In this document: in pieces, positions 43,952 through 53,720 of the stretch
Layout of the letters: each line of letters starts with the position of its first letter
Position numbering within the stretch: the stretch's first letter is position 1
NCBI RefSeq assembly: GCF_013127955.1
Contig: NZ_CP053435.1
Coordinates: 5,617,001 to 5,681,000 of the forward strand
Length of the DNA stretch: 64,000 bases
Source: Spirosoma taeanense
Lineage (GTDB): Bacteria > Bacteroidota > Bacteroidia > Cytophagales > Spirosomataceae
Direction: 5' to 3'
Translations under genes and position numbers: made by a program
Notes under the pieces: generated by a model
Told to the model about the DNA's origin: nothing
What the model saw: the letters and a program-made list of their open reading frames with translations, nothing else
Databases searched by the model: none

Positions 43952-44343
43952 GTAAACACACGGACGATCTGAAAGCCCAGATTGAGCATGTGCTGCGCTG
44001 GGAGTCGTCTTTTCACTGGCGAAAGCGGGACTTTACCCTGCTAAGCGAGCAGATCTGGCGGCATACGCAGGAGCGGGTTCCGACCGACGAATTGCAGGCG
44101 TTTTGGCAGTCGTCAACGATTCCACCGTCAGCCTCGCTGGATAGTCTGGCTCGCTTTGTTGATTACCTGGACTGGGCGGACTTCTGCCAACGTAATCGTT
44201 ACGGAGCAGTTGAGGCCGATGATGAAACCCGACTGATGCACGGGCGGGTCTGGGAAATTCCTATGCGGTGGGTAATTGTTATCTGCTGGCTATCCGTTGT
44301 GGCGTCAATTCTTGTCGGGGTGTTGCTGCTTTGGAAGCGGTAA
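43948..44343 (+). CDS. Small membrane-anchored protein with an HTH-like N-terminal domain
   Basis: A 131-residue protein with a GTG start that overlaps the DUF5009 stop codon. Residues 1-90 (LSEQIWRHTQERVPTDELQAFWQSSTIPPSASLDSLARFVDYLDWADFC) match a helical domain widely found in Bacteroidota at the N terminus of diverse proteins, recognisable by the 'STLDxLARFxGYxDWxDFC' ending and predicted to be HTH-like. A single transmembrane helix (MRWVIVICWLSVVASILVGVLLLW) ends the protein, leaving the N-terminal domain on the cytoplasmic side. Function not known; the coupling to DUF5009 is the main clue. Confidence 0.7.
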   Translation: MSKHTDDLKAQIEHVLRWESSFHWRKRDFTLLSEQIWRHTQERVPTDELQAFWQSSTIPPSASLDSLARFVDYLDWADFCQRNRYGAVEADDETRLMHGRVWEIPMRWVIVICWLSVVASILVGVLLLWKR

Positions 44344-44415
44344 ACGTTTCGCCCTGGCGCCGTGTTATGGTGCTGTAATCTATTGACAGAACCCTAATTC
44401 AATCCGAACGACCGA

Positions 44416-47289
44416 ATGGTACGTTTTCCGCTCTTGCTCAGTGTGCTGCTCAGTACGTCTATGGTGCTGGCGCAACCGACTGTTAAAAATCAATCGAAAA
44501 AAGCTTCACCCCGGCCCTCGGCTTCACCGGCTGGAGCCGTAAATCTGAACAGTCCCATTCCGCTCGATCCGGCCGTGAAGGTTGGTAAGCTGCCTAACGG
44601 GCTGACGTACTACATCCGGAAAAACAGCGAACCGAAAAATCGGGCCGAACTGCGGCTGGTTATCCGGGCCGGGTCGGTACTGGAAACCGACGATCAGCAG
44701 GGGCTGGCGCACTTCATGGAACACATGGAATTCAATGGCACAAAAAATTACCCTAAAAACGAACTGGTCAACTTCCTGCAATCGTCCGGTGTGCGGTTCG
44801 GCGCCGATCTGAACGCCTATACGGGTTTTGAAGAAACGGTATACCAGCTGCCCGTTCCGACCGATTCGGCCAACGTGTTCCGGCAGGCTTTCCAGATTCT
44901 GGAAGACTGGGCGCATAACGCAACCCTTGACCCGGCCGAAATCGAAAAGGAGCGGGGTGTGGTGCTGGAAGAACGTCGGCTGGGGCGCGGGGCTGGCCAG
45001 CGGATGCGCGACCAATATTTCCCTGTCCTGCTGAACAACTCGCGTTACGCCAGCCGGCTGCCTATCGGTACGGAGCAGGTGCTGACAACCTTCAAACCCG
45101 AAACCCTGCGGCAATTTTATAACGACTGGTACCGCCCGGACCTGATGGCCGTAATTGCTGTGGGGGACTTCAATCCAGGCGAAGTTGAAACGATTATCCG
45201 GGAGAAATTTGGTCGCCTTACGATGCCGAAAAACCCGAAGCCACGCACCGAATACTCTATTCCGGCGCATAAAGACACCAAAGTGGTTATCGTAACCGAC
45301 CCGGAGCAGCCTAACACGGTCGTGCAGGTGATTTATAAACGCCCCGAAATCAAAGAAAAAACGCTGAACGATTTGCGGGAGAGCATCAAGCGCGGCTTGT
45401 TTAACACGATGCTGGGCAACCGGATTCAGGAGTTGACCCAGCAGGCCAATCCACCGTTTCTGGGCGGCTACAGCAGTTATAGCGATTTTATCGGTAACCT
45501 CGACGCTTTTACGTCTATCGCTGTAGCGAAGGAAGGTAACGTAGAGCGGGCCATTCGGGCGGTACTGGATGAGAATGCGCGGGTGAAACAGTTTGGCTTC
45601 ACCGAGACCGAGCTGGCTCGTGCCAAACAGGAGTTCTTTACGGGCGTCGAACAAGCGTATAACGAACGAGACAAAACCCGCTCGGCCAACTTTGTGAACG
45701 AGTACGTTCAGAACTTTACGGATAAAGAGCCCTACACCAGCATTGAGTTTTATTATAACTTTCTAAAAAAGGAGCAGGCCGGGATCAAACTGGCGGAGGT
45801 AAATGCCCTGGTTGATCAGTTTATTCACAACGACAATCGGGCTGTAATTATCATGGCGCCTGAGAAGGACAAAGCTAAACTACCGACGGTTGAGCAGGTC
45901 ATTAGTTTTGTGGATAACGCTGGTAAGGACCTTACGGCCTACGAGGATAAAACGCTGGACGCACCTTTAGTACCGACTCCGCCTACGCCCTCGCCCGTGG
46001 CCAACGAACGCGAAATCAAGGAAATCGGCGTAACCGAGTGGACGCTCCGCAACGGCGTTCGGGTGATTCTGAAGCCAACCAATTTTAAAAATGATCAGAT
46101 TCTGTTCGGGGCTACCAGCCAGGGCGGTACCTCGCTCTATGATCTGAAGGACTTTCAATCGGCGCGGTTTTCATCGACGCTGATGTCATTGGGCGGTACG
46201 GGAGCTTACAACCAGATTCAGTTGGGGAAATTCCTGTCGGGCAAACAAGTGAACGTTTATCCGTACGTCGGTGAACTGAGTGAGGGAGTTAACGGCAGCA
46301 CAACACCCAGAGATCTGGAAACGGCCATGCAACTCCTGTATAGCTACTTTACCCAGCCGCGTAAAGATGCCGACGTGGTGGCCGGGTTTCTGTCGAACCA
46401 GCGTAGCGCGTTGCAGAACCAGATCAACACTCCCACGCCCCAGCGGGTCTTTCAGGATACGGTGGCGGTAACACTCGGCAACAATAACCCGCGTCGGCAG
46501 CCCCTGAAACCGGCTGATTTGGACAAGATCGATCTCGACCGGGCACTGGCTATCTATAAAGAGCGCTTTGCCAATGCCAGTGACTTTACATTCTTCTTCG
46601 TTGGTAACTTCAAAGAAGAGCAGTTGAAGTCTTTAGTGGAAAAGTATCTGGGCGGTTTGCCGACAACCGGCAAGACCGAAAAATTCAACGATCTTGGTAT
46701 TCGAACGCCCACCGGGCAGATTAGCAAGACCGTTTATCGGGGGCTTGACCCTAAGGCGACGGTGCAGTTGGTATTTAGTGGCGATATGACGTGGTCGCCC
46801 GAAGCCACAACGCAGATTGACGCGCTGGCCGAGGTGCTGGAGATAAAGCTGATCGAGAAACTGCGCGAAGAAGAAAGTGGAGTTTACGGCGTCAGTGTTA
46901 ATGGTTCGTATAGCAAGTATCCGGTGCCGCGCTATACGTTTCGGATTGGCTTTGGCTGCGCACCCGAGAACGTGGAGAAACTCATCGCCAAAACGCAGGA
47001 GCTGATCAACGATCTGAAACAAAAAGGAGCTGCGCCAGCCGACATTGCCAAGTTTAAAGCCGAAACCCGCCGTGAAACCGAGCTACAGCTTAAGGATAAC
47101 CAGTTCTGGCTGGGTTATCTGCAAAGTCAGTATTATAACGGCGACAACCCAACCGAAATTTTGCGCGAGGATGAACTGTTAAAACAGGTGACTGTAGAGA
47201 GTACCCAGTCAGCCGCCAACAAGTACTTCGGAAATAACTTCATCCGGCTCGTGCTAATGCCGGAAAAGAAAGCCGAATCAGGCAAGTAG
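44416..47289 (+). CDS. M16 family zinc peptidase (pitrilysin/insulinase type)
   Basis: A 957-residue exported peptidase made of two M16 halves. The signal peptide is MVRFPLLLSVLLSTSMVLAQ. The first half has the inverted zinc motif HFMEH in GLAHFMEHMEFNG and the distant Glu in ERGVVLEERRLG; the second half (from about residue 540, ITEWTLRNGVRVILKPTNFKNDQI) is the non-catalytic clamshell partner. It degrades peptides in the periplasm. The 957 residues equal two fused 'half' enzymes, unlike the split PqqL-type pairs. It follows the HTH-like protein by 72 bp; a bidirectional terminator follows. Confidence 0.9.
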   Translation: MVRFPLLLSVLLSTSMVLAQPTVKNQSKKASPRPSASPAGAVNLNSPIPLDPAVKVGKLPNGLTYYIRKNSEPKNRAELRLVIRAGSVLETDDQQGLAHFMEHMEFNGTKNYPKNELVNFLQSSGVRFGADLNAYTGFEETVYQLPVPTDSANVFRQAFQILEDWAHNATLDPAEIEKERGVVLEERRLGRGAGQRMRDQYFPVLLNNSRYASRLPIGTEQVLTTFKPETLRQFYNDWYRPDLMAVIAVGDFNPGEVETIIREKFGRLTMPKNPKPRTEYSIPAHKDTKVVIVTDPEQPNTVVQVIYKRPEIKEKTLNDLRESIKRGLFNTMLGNRIQELTQQANPPFLGGYSSYSDFIGNLDAFTSIAVAKEGNVERAIRAVLDENARVKQFGFTETELARAKQEFFTGVEQAYNERDKTRSANFVNEYVQNFTDKEPYTSIEFYYNFLKKEQAGIKLAEVNALVDQFIHNDNRAVIIMAPEKDKAKLPTVEQVISFVDNAGKDLTAYEDKTLDAPLVPTPPTPSPVANEREIKEIGVTEWTLRNGVRVILKPTNFKNDQILFGATSQGGTSLYDLKDFQSARFSSTLMSLGGTGAYNQIQLGKFLSGKQVNVYPYVGELSEGVNGSTTPRDLETAMQLLYSYFTQPRKDADVVAGFLSNQRSALQNQINTPTPQRVFQDTVAVTLGNNNPRRQPLKPADLDKIDLDRALAIYKERFANASDFTFFFVGNFKEEQLKSLVEKYLGGLPTTGKTEKFNDLGIRTPTGQISKTVYRGLDPKATVQLVFSGDMTWSPEATTQIDALAEVLEIKLIEKLREEESGVYGVSVNGSYSKYPVPRYTFRIGFGCAPENVEKLIAKTQELINDLKQKGAAPADIAKFKAETRRETELQLKDNQFWLGYLQSQYYNGDNPTEILREDELLKQVTVESTQSAANKYFGNNFIRLVLMPEKKAESGK

Positions 47290-47303
47290 TATAACGTAAA
47301 AGT

Positions 47304-47337
47304 AACGGAAGCCAGGCCATTAGGTCTGGCTTCCGTT
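47304..47337. terminator. Bidirectional terminator between the M16 gene and nadC
   Basis: AACGGAAGCCAG (47304-47315) and its exact complement (47326-47337) enclose a 10-nt loop; GTT and T-rich flanks are present. It lies between the two convergent genes. Confidence 0.8.
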
Positions 47338-47359
47338 GTTCAACAGGAGCAATAATCTA

Positions 47360-48193
47360 TCAGTACGCTTTAAGGCTCAGGTCCAGGCTTTTGATCTGAT
47401 GCGTCAGCGCGCCTGATGAAATGTAATCCACACCTGTTTCGGCATAAGCCCTCAAGTTTGTTTCATCAATTCCGCCCGAGGCCTCGGTGATGAACCGCCC
47501 GTTAATCAGCCGCACCATTTCGCGGATGCCATCGGGCGAAAAGTTATCTAACAGAATAACGTCAACCTGACCTACGCGCAGTACTTCTTCGACTTCGGCC
47601 CGGTTACGGGTTTCAACCTCGATACGTAGCGATCGACCCGTTTCGCGCAGGTACGTAACAGCTTTCGTAATGGCGGCTTCAATACCCCCGGCATAATCGA
47701 CGTGGTTATCCTTGATCAGAATCATATCGTACAGGCCGAATCGGTGATTGATGGCACCCCCAATTCTGGTTGCCATTTTCTCGCATATCCGGAAGTTGGG
47801 CGTGGTTTTGCGGGTATCCAATAGCTTAGCCCGCGTGCCCTCAAGCAGATGAACCAGTTCGCGGGTATGAGTAGCGATACCGCTCATACGCTGCATACAG
47901 TTCAAAACCAATCGCTCAGCCGTCAGGATGTTACGGGCATTACCGCTAACGGTCAGTACGACATCACCAGGTTTGATACGGGCTCCATCCTGGAGCTGCA
48001 CGTTTACGTTGAGCGCTGGGTCAACTTCGGCGAAAACAGCCTGCGCTACTTCCACACCCGCCAGAATACCGGCTTCTTTCACCAGTAGCCGGGCCTGTTT
48101 TCGGGCATCAGCCGGAATAGTAGACAGAGAAGTATGGTCGCCATCACCGACGTCTTCGGCCAGGGCTAACCGGATAAATTCGTGTAAGTTCAT
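47360..48193 (-). CDS. nadC: Nicotinate-nucleotide pyrophosphorylase (carboxylating)
   Basis: Converts quinolinate and PRPP to nicotinate mononucleotide, the last committed step of de novo NAD synthesis. The 277-residue protein has the typical beginning LALAEDVGDGDHTSLS, LNCMQRMSGIAT, LDTRKTTPNFR, GGAINHRFGLYDMILIKDNH with the Lys-rich PRPP site, and IEVETRNRAEVEEVL ending in LLDNFSP and SGGI. No nadA or nadB gene is in the window. A TACCTTG element 5 nt before the ATG (48199-48205, minus strand) may be its promoter. Confidence 0.95.
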   Translation of the reverse strand: MNLHEFIRLALAEDVGDGDHTSLSTIPADARKQARLLVKEAGILAGVEVAQAVFAEVDPALNVNVQLQDGARIKPGDVVLTVSGNARNILTAERLVLNCMQRMSGIATHTRELVHLLEGTRAKLLDTRKTTPNFRICEKMATRIGGAINHRFGLYDMILIKDNHVDYAGGIEAAITKAVTYLRETGRSLRIEVETRNRAEVEEVLRVGQVDVILLDNFSPDGIREMVRLINGRFITEASGGIDETNLRAYAETGVDYISSGALTHQIKSLDLSLKAY

Positions 48194-48198
48194 AAGTG

Positions 48199-48205
48199 CA
48201 AGGTA
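48199..48205 (-). promoter_or_regulatory. Possible nadC promoter -7 element
   Basis: TACCTTG, a near match to TAnnTTTG, 5 nt upstream of the nadC ATG. Weak by itself, but its short distance repeats the layout seen for crcB, ruvX and the TauE family gene. Confidence 0.3.
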
Positions 48206-48366
48206 ACGGATTATTTTCTGGCGAGATTAGTGGGTAAACCTGATTTACAGGCACGAGTTATCAGGAATGCTGACCATTAAAAATTTGGTTAATCCGGTAA
48301 TCATTGCCGAAACAACTTGCAAAACTCCTGAAATGGGGCGAAATTTGTTTCCCGCTTAGGAAAAAT

Positions 48367-48765
48367 ATGAAGCAACCGCGTGTCATACAACGTCTTTCGA
48401 GTCTGCTGCTGGCATCCCTACTGCTGTTTACAGCCGTCTGGGGACAGGGTGGGCTGGCTCAACAGGCGTCATTGACTAAAAAAGCGGTTCGGGCCGATGT
48501 TACGGCCGAGCATAGCAAATCGGGTAAATCAACCGACTCCCATTCGGACGATGCCCAACTGAGCGCGGCCCAGTTTGAAGCGGTCGTTACGCCTGTCGTT
48601 ACACTCGACGGAGGAACCCAGACGGCCTTTCTGCTCCCCGCCCCGACGCTCGTAATCCTGTTGCTGATCAGCACTCCGCTCCATCGGCATTTTACCCTTC
48701 CGCATTATTTCTTTTCGTACTTCCGGCATGTTTTCGGGCATGTCATCGCACCTAATGCGCCCTGA
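48367..48765 (+). CDS. Small membrane protein of unknown function upstream of secDF
   Basis: A 132-residue protein not assigned to a family. From the ATG at 48367 it has an N-terminal hydrophobic segment (LLLASLLLFTAVW), a polar 55-residue stretch rich in Ser, Asp and Lys (about 35-75), a second hydrophobic helix (PAPTLVILLLISTPL), and an aromatic, His-rich C terminus (FTLPHYFFSYFRHVFGHVI). The upstream frame adds 21 residues, less fitting for a signal or membrane segment. It precedes secDF by 109 bp in the same direction, but with no proof of common transcription. Function unknown. Confidence 0.6.
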   Translation: MKQPRVIQRLSSLLLASLLLFTAVWGQGGLAQQASLTKKAVRADVTAEHSKSGKSTDSHSDDAQLSAAQFEAVVTPVVTLDGGTQTAFLLPAPTLVILLLISTPLHRHFTLPHYFFSYFRHVFGHVIAPNAP

Positions 48766-48874
48766 TCACGCGCAGCCGGGCTGGTAATCCTGCCAGCTGG
48801 CGACACTGTCATTTCTTTCATCTCATTTTCTCAATTTATAATCCGGCCGGACAGCGCGTCCTGGCTATATCCTA

Positions 48875-51800
48875 ATGCAAAACCGAACAGGGATTCTCAT
48901 TCTGACGGGGGTACTTACAGTTATCTGTATTTATTTCCTGTCGTTCACGTTCGTCTCGCGCAGCATCAAGGCTGATGCAGAGGCTTACGCTACAAACAAG
49001 CAGGGGCAGGTTGACCCTGCTAAAAAGCAACATTACCTCGACTCGCTCTGGAAGGAACCGGTCTTTTTGGGGAGCACTCTCCAGGAAGTAAGCGAGCGCG
49101 AGTTAGGCTTAGGTCTTGATCTGCAGGGTGGTATGCACGTTGTATTGGAGGTCTCTCCCGCCGATATTCTGCGGGGTCTGTCGGGCAATAACCGCGACCC
49201 CAAGTTTAATCAGGCGCTGAAACAGGCGGCCGAAGATAAGAAAACAAGCAACACCAACTTCGTTGACCTGTTTGCCGACAATTTCAAAAAGCTGGCACCC
49301 GATACTAAACTGGCGAGCATATTCGCGACCAGCGCTAACCGCAGCAAAATCAATTTCCAGTCAACGGATACCGAAGTCCGGAAGATGCTGAACTCGGAAG
49401 TTGAAGGCGCTATTACGCGCGCTTACCAGATCATTCAGGCTCGCGTCGACAAATTCGGGGTAGCTAACCCAAACATTCAGCGTCTGCCGGGTTCGGGCCG
49501 TATTCAGATCGAACTGCCGGGCGTTGAAAACCCCGAGCGGGTACGTCGTCTGCTGACGGGTGCTGCTAAACTTGAGTTCACCGAAGTATATCGCCTGAAC
49601 GAACTGGCCCCGGCCATCGAGGGCATGGGGGCTTACCTGCTTAGTCAGGAAGCTGCCCGCAAAGCCGCGCTGAAAACCACTACGACCGCTCCTGCTACGG
49701 GTTCGGCTACGAAAGGCAACAGCCTGGAATCGCAACTGGCGCAGGGCGCTAAGAAAGATTCAACTTCAGGTAATGACACAACCGCTGCCAGCGCCCAGGG
49801 TACAGCGCTGACTCAACTGTTTTTGCCACTGGGTCAGGATCAACTGGGTGTGTATTTGAAAGACACGGCTCGTGCAAACGACGTATTGAGCGCACCGGAA
49901 GTACGGAGCCTGTTCCCGGCTGATGCGGTATTCGCCTGGGATCGCAAGACGTTTAAAGCAACGGATGGCAAAGAAATTCTGCCACTTTATTTCCTGAAGA
50001 AACCCGGTGGTCGTGCCCCCCTCGAAGGCGAAGTAATCACGGATGCATCTAACGATTACGATGATCGCGGACGGCCGGAGGTAACGATGAACATGAACGC
50101 CGAAGGGGCCCGTAAGTGGAAGAACCTGACGGCTGCCAACGTTGGTCGCCCGGTGGCCATCCTGCTCGACAACCTGGTGTATACCGCGCCGAACGTACAG
50201 AATGAAATTCCGAACGGTCGTTCGAGCATCTCGGGCAACTTCACCGTCGAAGAGACGAAAGACATGGCCAACGTGCTGAAAGCCGGTAAGCTGCCTGCGC
50301 CGACCAATATCGTGGAGGAGAGCGTTGTTGGTGCAACCCTGGGTTCGGAAGCCGTCAGTGCGGGCGTTCTGTCGTCGGTGATTGGTATTCTGCTGGTTCT
50401 GGCGTTTGTGGTATTCTACTACAATCGCGCGGGTCTGATTGCTGACCTGGCCCTGTTCGTCAACCTGTTCTTTCTGCTGGGCGTAATGGCCTCGCTGGGC
50501 GCGGTGCTGACCATGCCGGGTATTGCCGGTATCGTTCTGTCGATCGGTATGGCCGTTGACGCGAACGTACTGATCTTCGAACGGATCAAAGAGGAACTGG
50601 CTTTAGGTAAAGGCTTTAAACAGGCCGTAACAGATGGCTTCAAGAACGCGCTTTCGTCGATCATCGACTCGAACGTAACGACCTTCCTGACTGGTATCGT
50701 TCTGTTTATGTTCGGTACGGGTCTGATTCTGGGCTTTGCTACGACGCTGATCATCGGTATTCTGACGTCGTTGTTCGCGGCCATCTTCATTACCCGTCTG
50801 CTGCTGGAATATTATATCCGGAATGGAAAGACGCTAACCTTCTCGTCGTCGTGGGCGAAAAACCTGTTCGCTGATTCGAATTTCGATTTTGTCTCCCGCC
50901 GGAAGCTGTACTATACGGTGTCGTCGGTTATTATCGCGGCCGGTATCATCTCGGTTATTTTCAAGGGATTTGGACTGGGCGTTGACTTCAAAGGAGGTCG
51001 CTCGTACGTCGTGCGTTTCGAGAAGTCGGTTAGCACGGAGGAGGTTCGGAACTCACTGGAGAACGTATTGGGCTCTTCACCGGAAGTAAAAACCTACGGT
51101 GGAACAGGTATTGGCGCTAACCAGGTGAAAATTACGACGCCCTTTCTAATTGACGATAACTCGCAGGGGGCTGATAAACGTGCTGAAGCGGCTATCTACA
51201 AAGGACTGTCGAATCTGCAGGGCAATCCGGCCCGAATCGAAAGTTCGCAGAAGGTGGGGCCAACCATCGCTTACGATATTCTGACGTCGGCGTTGTGGTC
51301 AATCCTGCTGGCGGTAGCCGTCGTGTTTGTGTATATTCTGATTCGGTTTAAGCGGCTGGCATTCGGCTACGGTGCAGTTGTGGCTATGTTCCACGACGTT
51401 CTGATCATCCTGGCTATTTTCTCTATCTTCAACGGTTTGCTGCCCTTCTCGCTGGACGTTGACCAGGCGTTTGTGGGAGCTCTGCTCACGATTATGGGTT
51501 ACTCCATGAACGATACGGTCGTGGTCTTTGACCGGGTACGTGAGTACCTGAACGAGAACCGCGGCAAGAAAGAGACCATTCCAACGATCATTAACAACGC
51601 GCTGAACAGTACGCTGAGCCGCACGGCCGTGACCGGTTTCTCGACGATTCTGGTTCTGTTAGTGCTGTTTATCTTCGGGGGCGAAACTATCCGGGGCTTT
51701 TCGTTCGCTATGCTGATCGGGGTTATCGTCGGTACGTACTCGTCTTTATTCGTGGCTACGCCAATTGTGGTTGACTCGTTGAGCCGCGATCAGGAGAAAG

Positions 51801-51952
51801 ACGATACGCCCGCCGGACCGGTTGAAAAGAAAACCGGGTTCGACGCTGTACCGACTGATTTTACCAGCGCAGCGCCAGCCACACCAGAAGAGTTTACGGC
51901 CAAGAAAGAAAAGAAGCCAAAGACTCCATTAATCCGGCCATCGCAGTCATAA
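48875..51952 (+). CDS. secDF: Fused protein translocase subunit SecDF
   Basis: A 1025-residue inner-membrane protein that uses the proton gradient to help Sec export. SecD fills the first two thirds: LGLGLDLQGGMHVVLE, a large periplasmic part (about 60-490), and a membrane domain with GIAGIVLSIGMAVDANVLIFERIKEEL. SecF fills the last third: GLGVDFKGGRSYVVRF, then GYSMNDTVVVFDRVREYL and RTAVTGFSTILVLLVLF. Both halves keep the D-x-x-x-N/F-R pattern of the RND family. The one-chain arrangement is normal in Bacteroidota. The C-terminal 60 residues are a charged Lys/Pro-rich tail. A 19-bp terminator follows. Confidence 0.95.
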   Translation: MQNRTGILILTGVLTVICIYFLSFTFVSRSIKADAEAYATNKQGQVDPAKKQHYLDSLWKEPVFLGSTLQEVSERELGLGLDLQGGMHVVLEVSPADILRGLSGNNRDPKFNQALKQAAEDKKTSNTNFVDLFADNFKKLAPDTKLASIFATSANRSKINFQSTDTEVRKMLNSEVEGAITRAYQIIQARVDKFGVANPNIQRLPGSGRIQIELPGVENPERVRRLLTGAAKLEFTEVYRLNELAPAIEGMGAYLLSQEAARKAALKTTTTAPATGSATKGNSLESQLAQGAKKDSTSGNDTTAASAQGTALTQLFLPLGQDQLGVYLKDTARANDVLSAPEVRSLFPADAVFAWDRKTFKATDGKEILPLYFLKKPGGRAPLEGEVITDASNDYDDRGRPEVTMNMNAEGARKWKNLTAANVGRPVAILLDNLVYTAPNVQNEIPNGRSSISGNFTVEETKDMANVLKAGKLPAPTNIVEESVVGATLGSEAVSAGVLSSVIGILLVLAFVVFYYNRAGLIADLALFVNLFFLLGVMASLGAVLTMPGIAGIVLSIGMAVDANVLIFERIKEELALGKGFKQAVTDGFKNALSSIIDSNVTTFLTGIVLFMFGTGLILGFATTLIIGILTSLFAAIFITRLLLEYYIRNGKTLTFSSSWAKNLFADSNFDFVSRRKLYYTVSSVIIAAGIISVIFKGFGLGVDFKGGRSYVVRFEKSVSTEEVRNSLENVLGSSPEVKTYGGTGIGANQVKITTPFLIDDNSQGADKRAEAAIYKGLSNLQGNPARIESSQKVGPTIAYDILTSALWSILLAVAVVFVYILIRFKRLAFGYGAVVAMFHDVLIILAIFSIFNGLLPFSLDVDQAFVGALLTIMGYSMNDTVVVFDRVREYLNENRGKKETIPTIINNALNSTLSRTAVTGFSTILVLLVLFIFGGETIRGFSFAMLIGVIVGTYSSLFVATPIVVDSLSRDQEKDDTPAGPVEKKTGFDAVPTDFTSAAPATPEEFTAKKEKKPKTPLIRPSQS

Positions 51953-51964
51953 ACGAAAGACGCT

Positions 51965-52018
51965 AAAAGAGTGAAAGAGTGAAAGAGGCCTGTAAGGCAT
52001 TCACTCTTTCACTCTTTT
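51965..52018 (+). terminator. secDF terminator
   Basis: AAAAGAGTGAAAGAGTGAA (51965-51983) pairs perfectly with 52000-52018 (19 bp). It begins 13 bp after the secDF stop codon and ends in TTTT. Confidence 0.85.
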
Positions 52019-52110
52019 CATCATCCGGTCGTTATAATTCGTATCTTTCAAGGTAATTTGCCTAAGATTATTTTTCCGAAGGACTCTATCACCAAACTGT
52101 ATTTTCCTGC

Positions 52111-53613
52111 ATGGAAACAACACGAAAACCTGTCGATACCAGTGTAATGCGTAAAAAGCCATTATCGGCTTATGCGGCAGACGTACAAAAAAGTGAACTG
52201 AAACGTGTTCTGACGCGCTGGGGCCTAACCTCACTGGGTATTGGAGCCGTTATCGGCGGGGGTATTTTTGTACTTACGGGTATTGCCGCCAACGAATGGG
52301 CGGGGCCAGCCTTAGCCCTGGCCTTTGTAATTGCCGGTATTGCCTGCACATTCGCGGCCTTGTGTTATGCCGAATTCGCTTCAATTCTTCCGGTTGAAGG
52401 CTCTGCGTACGCTTATTCCTATGGTACAGTGGGTGAGTTATTTGCCTGGCTGATTGGCTGGAACCTCATTCTGGAATACATGATGGGGGCCACGACAGTA
52501 GCCGTAAGCTGGTCGGGCTACTTCGAAAAGTTTCTGCACCTGTTCCATATTGAACCACCGCTCTGGTTGATGAACGATCCGGTAACTGCACAGGAAAAAG
52601 CAGAAGCATTACGAGCCGCCGGACAAACGATACCTGATTTTACGTTTGCCATCAACCTGCCCGCTCTACTCATCGTATGGGTCGTAACGTATATCCTGGT
52701 GAAAGGCATTAAGGAAGCAGCCAGCACCAATAATCTGATTGTAATCGTTAAAGTAGCAACGGTTATTTTCGTGGTTATCGCCGGCTCTTTTTATATTGAT
52801 GTGGCTAACTGGACACCGTTCATTCCTGCTCCGGTCGTTGACAACACGGGTCAAACCCACTTCGGGTTCGACGGTATCGTGACAGCCGCTGGTATCGTTT
52901 TCTTTGCTTATATTGGCTTTGATGCCGTATCGACTCAGGCCGGCGAAGCGATCAACCCAAAGAAAGACGTTCCCTTCGCCATCATTGCGTCGCTGGTGAT
53001 CTGCACCGTGCTTTACATTCTGGTTTCGCTTGTACTGACGGGTATGGTGCCTTACAACAAACTGGATCTGAAAGCGCCCGTAGCCCAGGCTTTCTCGGAT
53101 GTTGGACTCACCTGGTCGGTCTATCTAATTACCATTGCTGCCATTGCCGGATTAACGTCGGTTATGCTGGTGATGATGCTTGGTCAGACCCGGATATTCC
53201 TGGGAATGGCTAAAGACGGACTGCTACCGCGAAATTTATTCGCGTCGATTCATCCAAAGTTCAAAACGCCCTGGAAGAGTACCATTTTTGTCGGCGCAAC
53301 TGTTTCTATTGTAGCCGCCGTTACGCCTATCGATAAGGTTTCGCAGTTAACCAGCTCAGGAACGCTTTTTGCCTTTGCCATGATTTGCGGAGCCGTATGG
53401 CTGCTACGTGTGCGGGAGCCTAACTTGGAGCGACCCTATCGTACGCCTGCTCTGCCGCTGATTGCAACCCTGGGTATTTTGGCGAACCTTTATCTGATGT
53501 GGAATCTGCGTACAGATACTAAGATTACGTTCCTGGTCTGGGGCATTATAGGTTTGGTTGTTTACTTTACCTATAGCCGGAAAAACAGTAACCTCAACAA
53601 ACTGGAGCCGTAA
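52111..53613 (+). CDS. APC family cationic amino-acid transporter-like permease
   Basis: A 500-residue inner-membrane transporter with about thirteen helices. The substrate loop of helix 1 is SLGIGAVIGGGIFVLTGIAA, helix 3 has YAEFASILPVEGSAYAYSYGTVGEL, and FAYIGFDAVSTQAGEAINPKKDVPFAI is the helix-6 segment of the CAT group, so basic or neutral amino acids are likely. It differs clearly from the LAT-like permease at 16.9-18.2 kb. It lies between two strong terminators and is probably a single-gene unit; TAATTTG at 52059-52065 and TATCTTTC just before it resemble -7 elements. Confidence 0.9.
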   Translation: METTRKPVDTSVMRKKPLSAYAADVQKSELKRVLTRWGLTSLGIGAVIGGGIFVLTGIAANEWAGPALALAFVIAGIACTFAALCYAEFASILPVEGSAYAYSYGTVGELFAWLIGWNLILEYMMGATTVAVSWSGYFEKFLHLFHIEPPLWLMNDPVTAQEKAEALRAAGQTIPDFTFAINLPALLIVWVVTYILVKGIKEAASTNNLIVIVKVATVIFVVIAGSFYIDVANWTPFIPAPVVDNTGQTHFGFDGIVTAAGIVFFAYIGFDAVSTQAGEAINPKKDVPFAIIASLVICTVLYILVSLVLTGMVPYNKLDLKAPVAQAFSDVGLTWSVYLITIAAIAGLTSVMLVMMLGQTRIFLGMAKDGLLPRNLFASIHPKFKTPWKSTIFVGATVSIVAAVTPIDKVSQLTSSGTLFAFAMICGAVWLLRVREPNLERPYRTPALPLIATLGILANLYLMWNLRTDTKITFLVWGIIGLVVYFTYSRKNSNLNKLEP

Positions 53614-53639
53614 GGTTTTCTGTAGTGTCAAGTTCAACA

Positions 53640-53677
53640 GATACCCCCGGCAGGCCTGCCGGGGGTATCTTGTTTTT
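53640..53677 (+). terminator. Terminator with a perfect 30-bp palindrome
   Basis: 53640-53654 (GATACCCCCGGCAGG) is exactly complementary to 53655-53669 with no spacer, followed by TTGTTTTT. It starts 27 bp after the permease stop codon. Confidence 0.88.
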
Positions 53678-53706
53678 ACACCAGTGAACATATAGGGAGG
53701 TTCCCG

Positions 53707-53714
53707 TAGTTTTG
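53707..53714 (+). promoter_or_regulatory. Promoter -7 element of the TauE family gene
   Basis: TAGTTTTG matches TAnnTTTG exactly and ends 6 nt before the ATG at 53721. It also overlaps an in-frame TTG, which supports the later start. No spaced TTG is seen. Confidence 0.55.
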
Positions 53715-53720
53715 TCTTGT

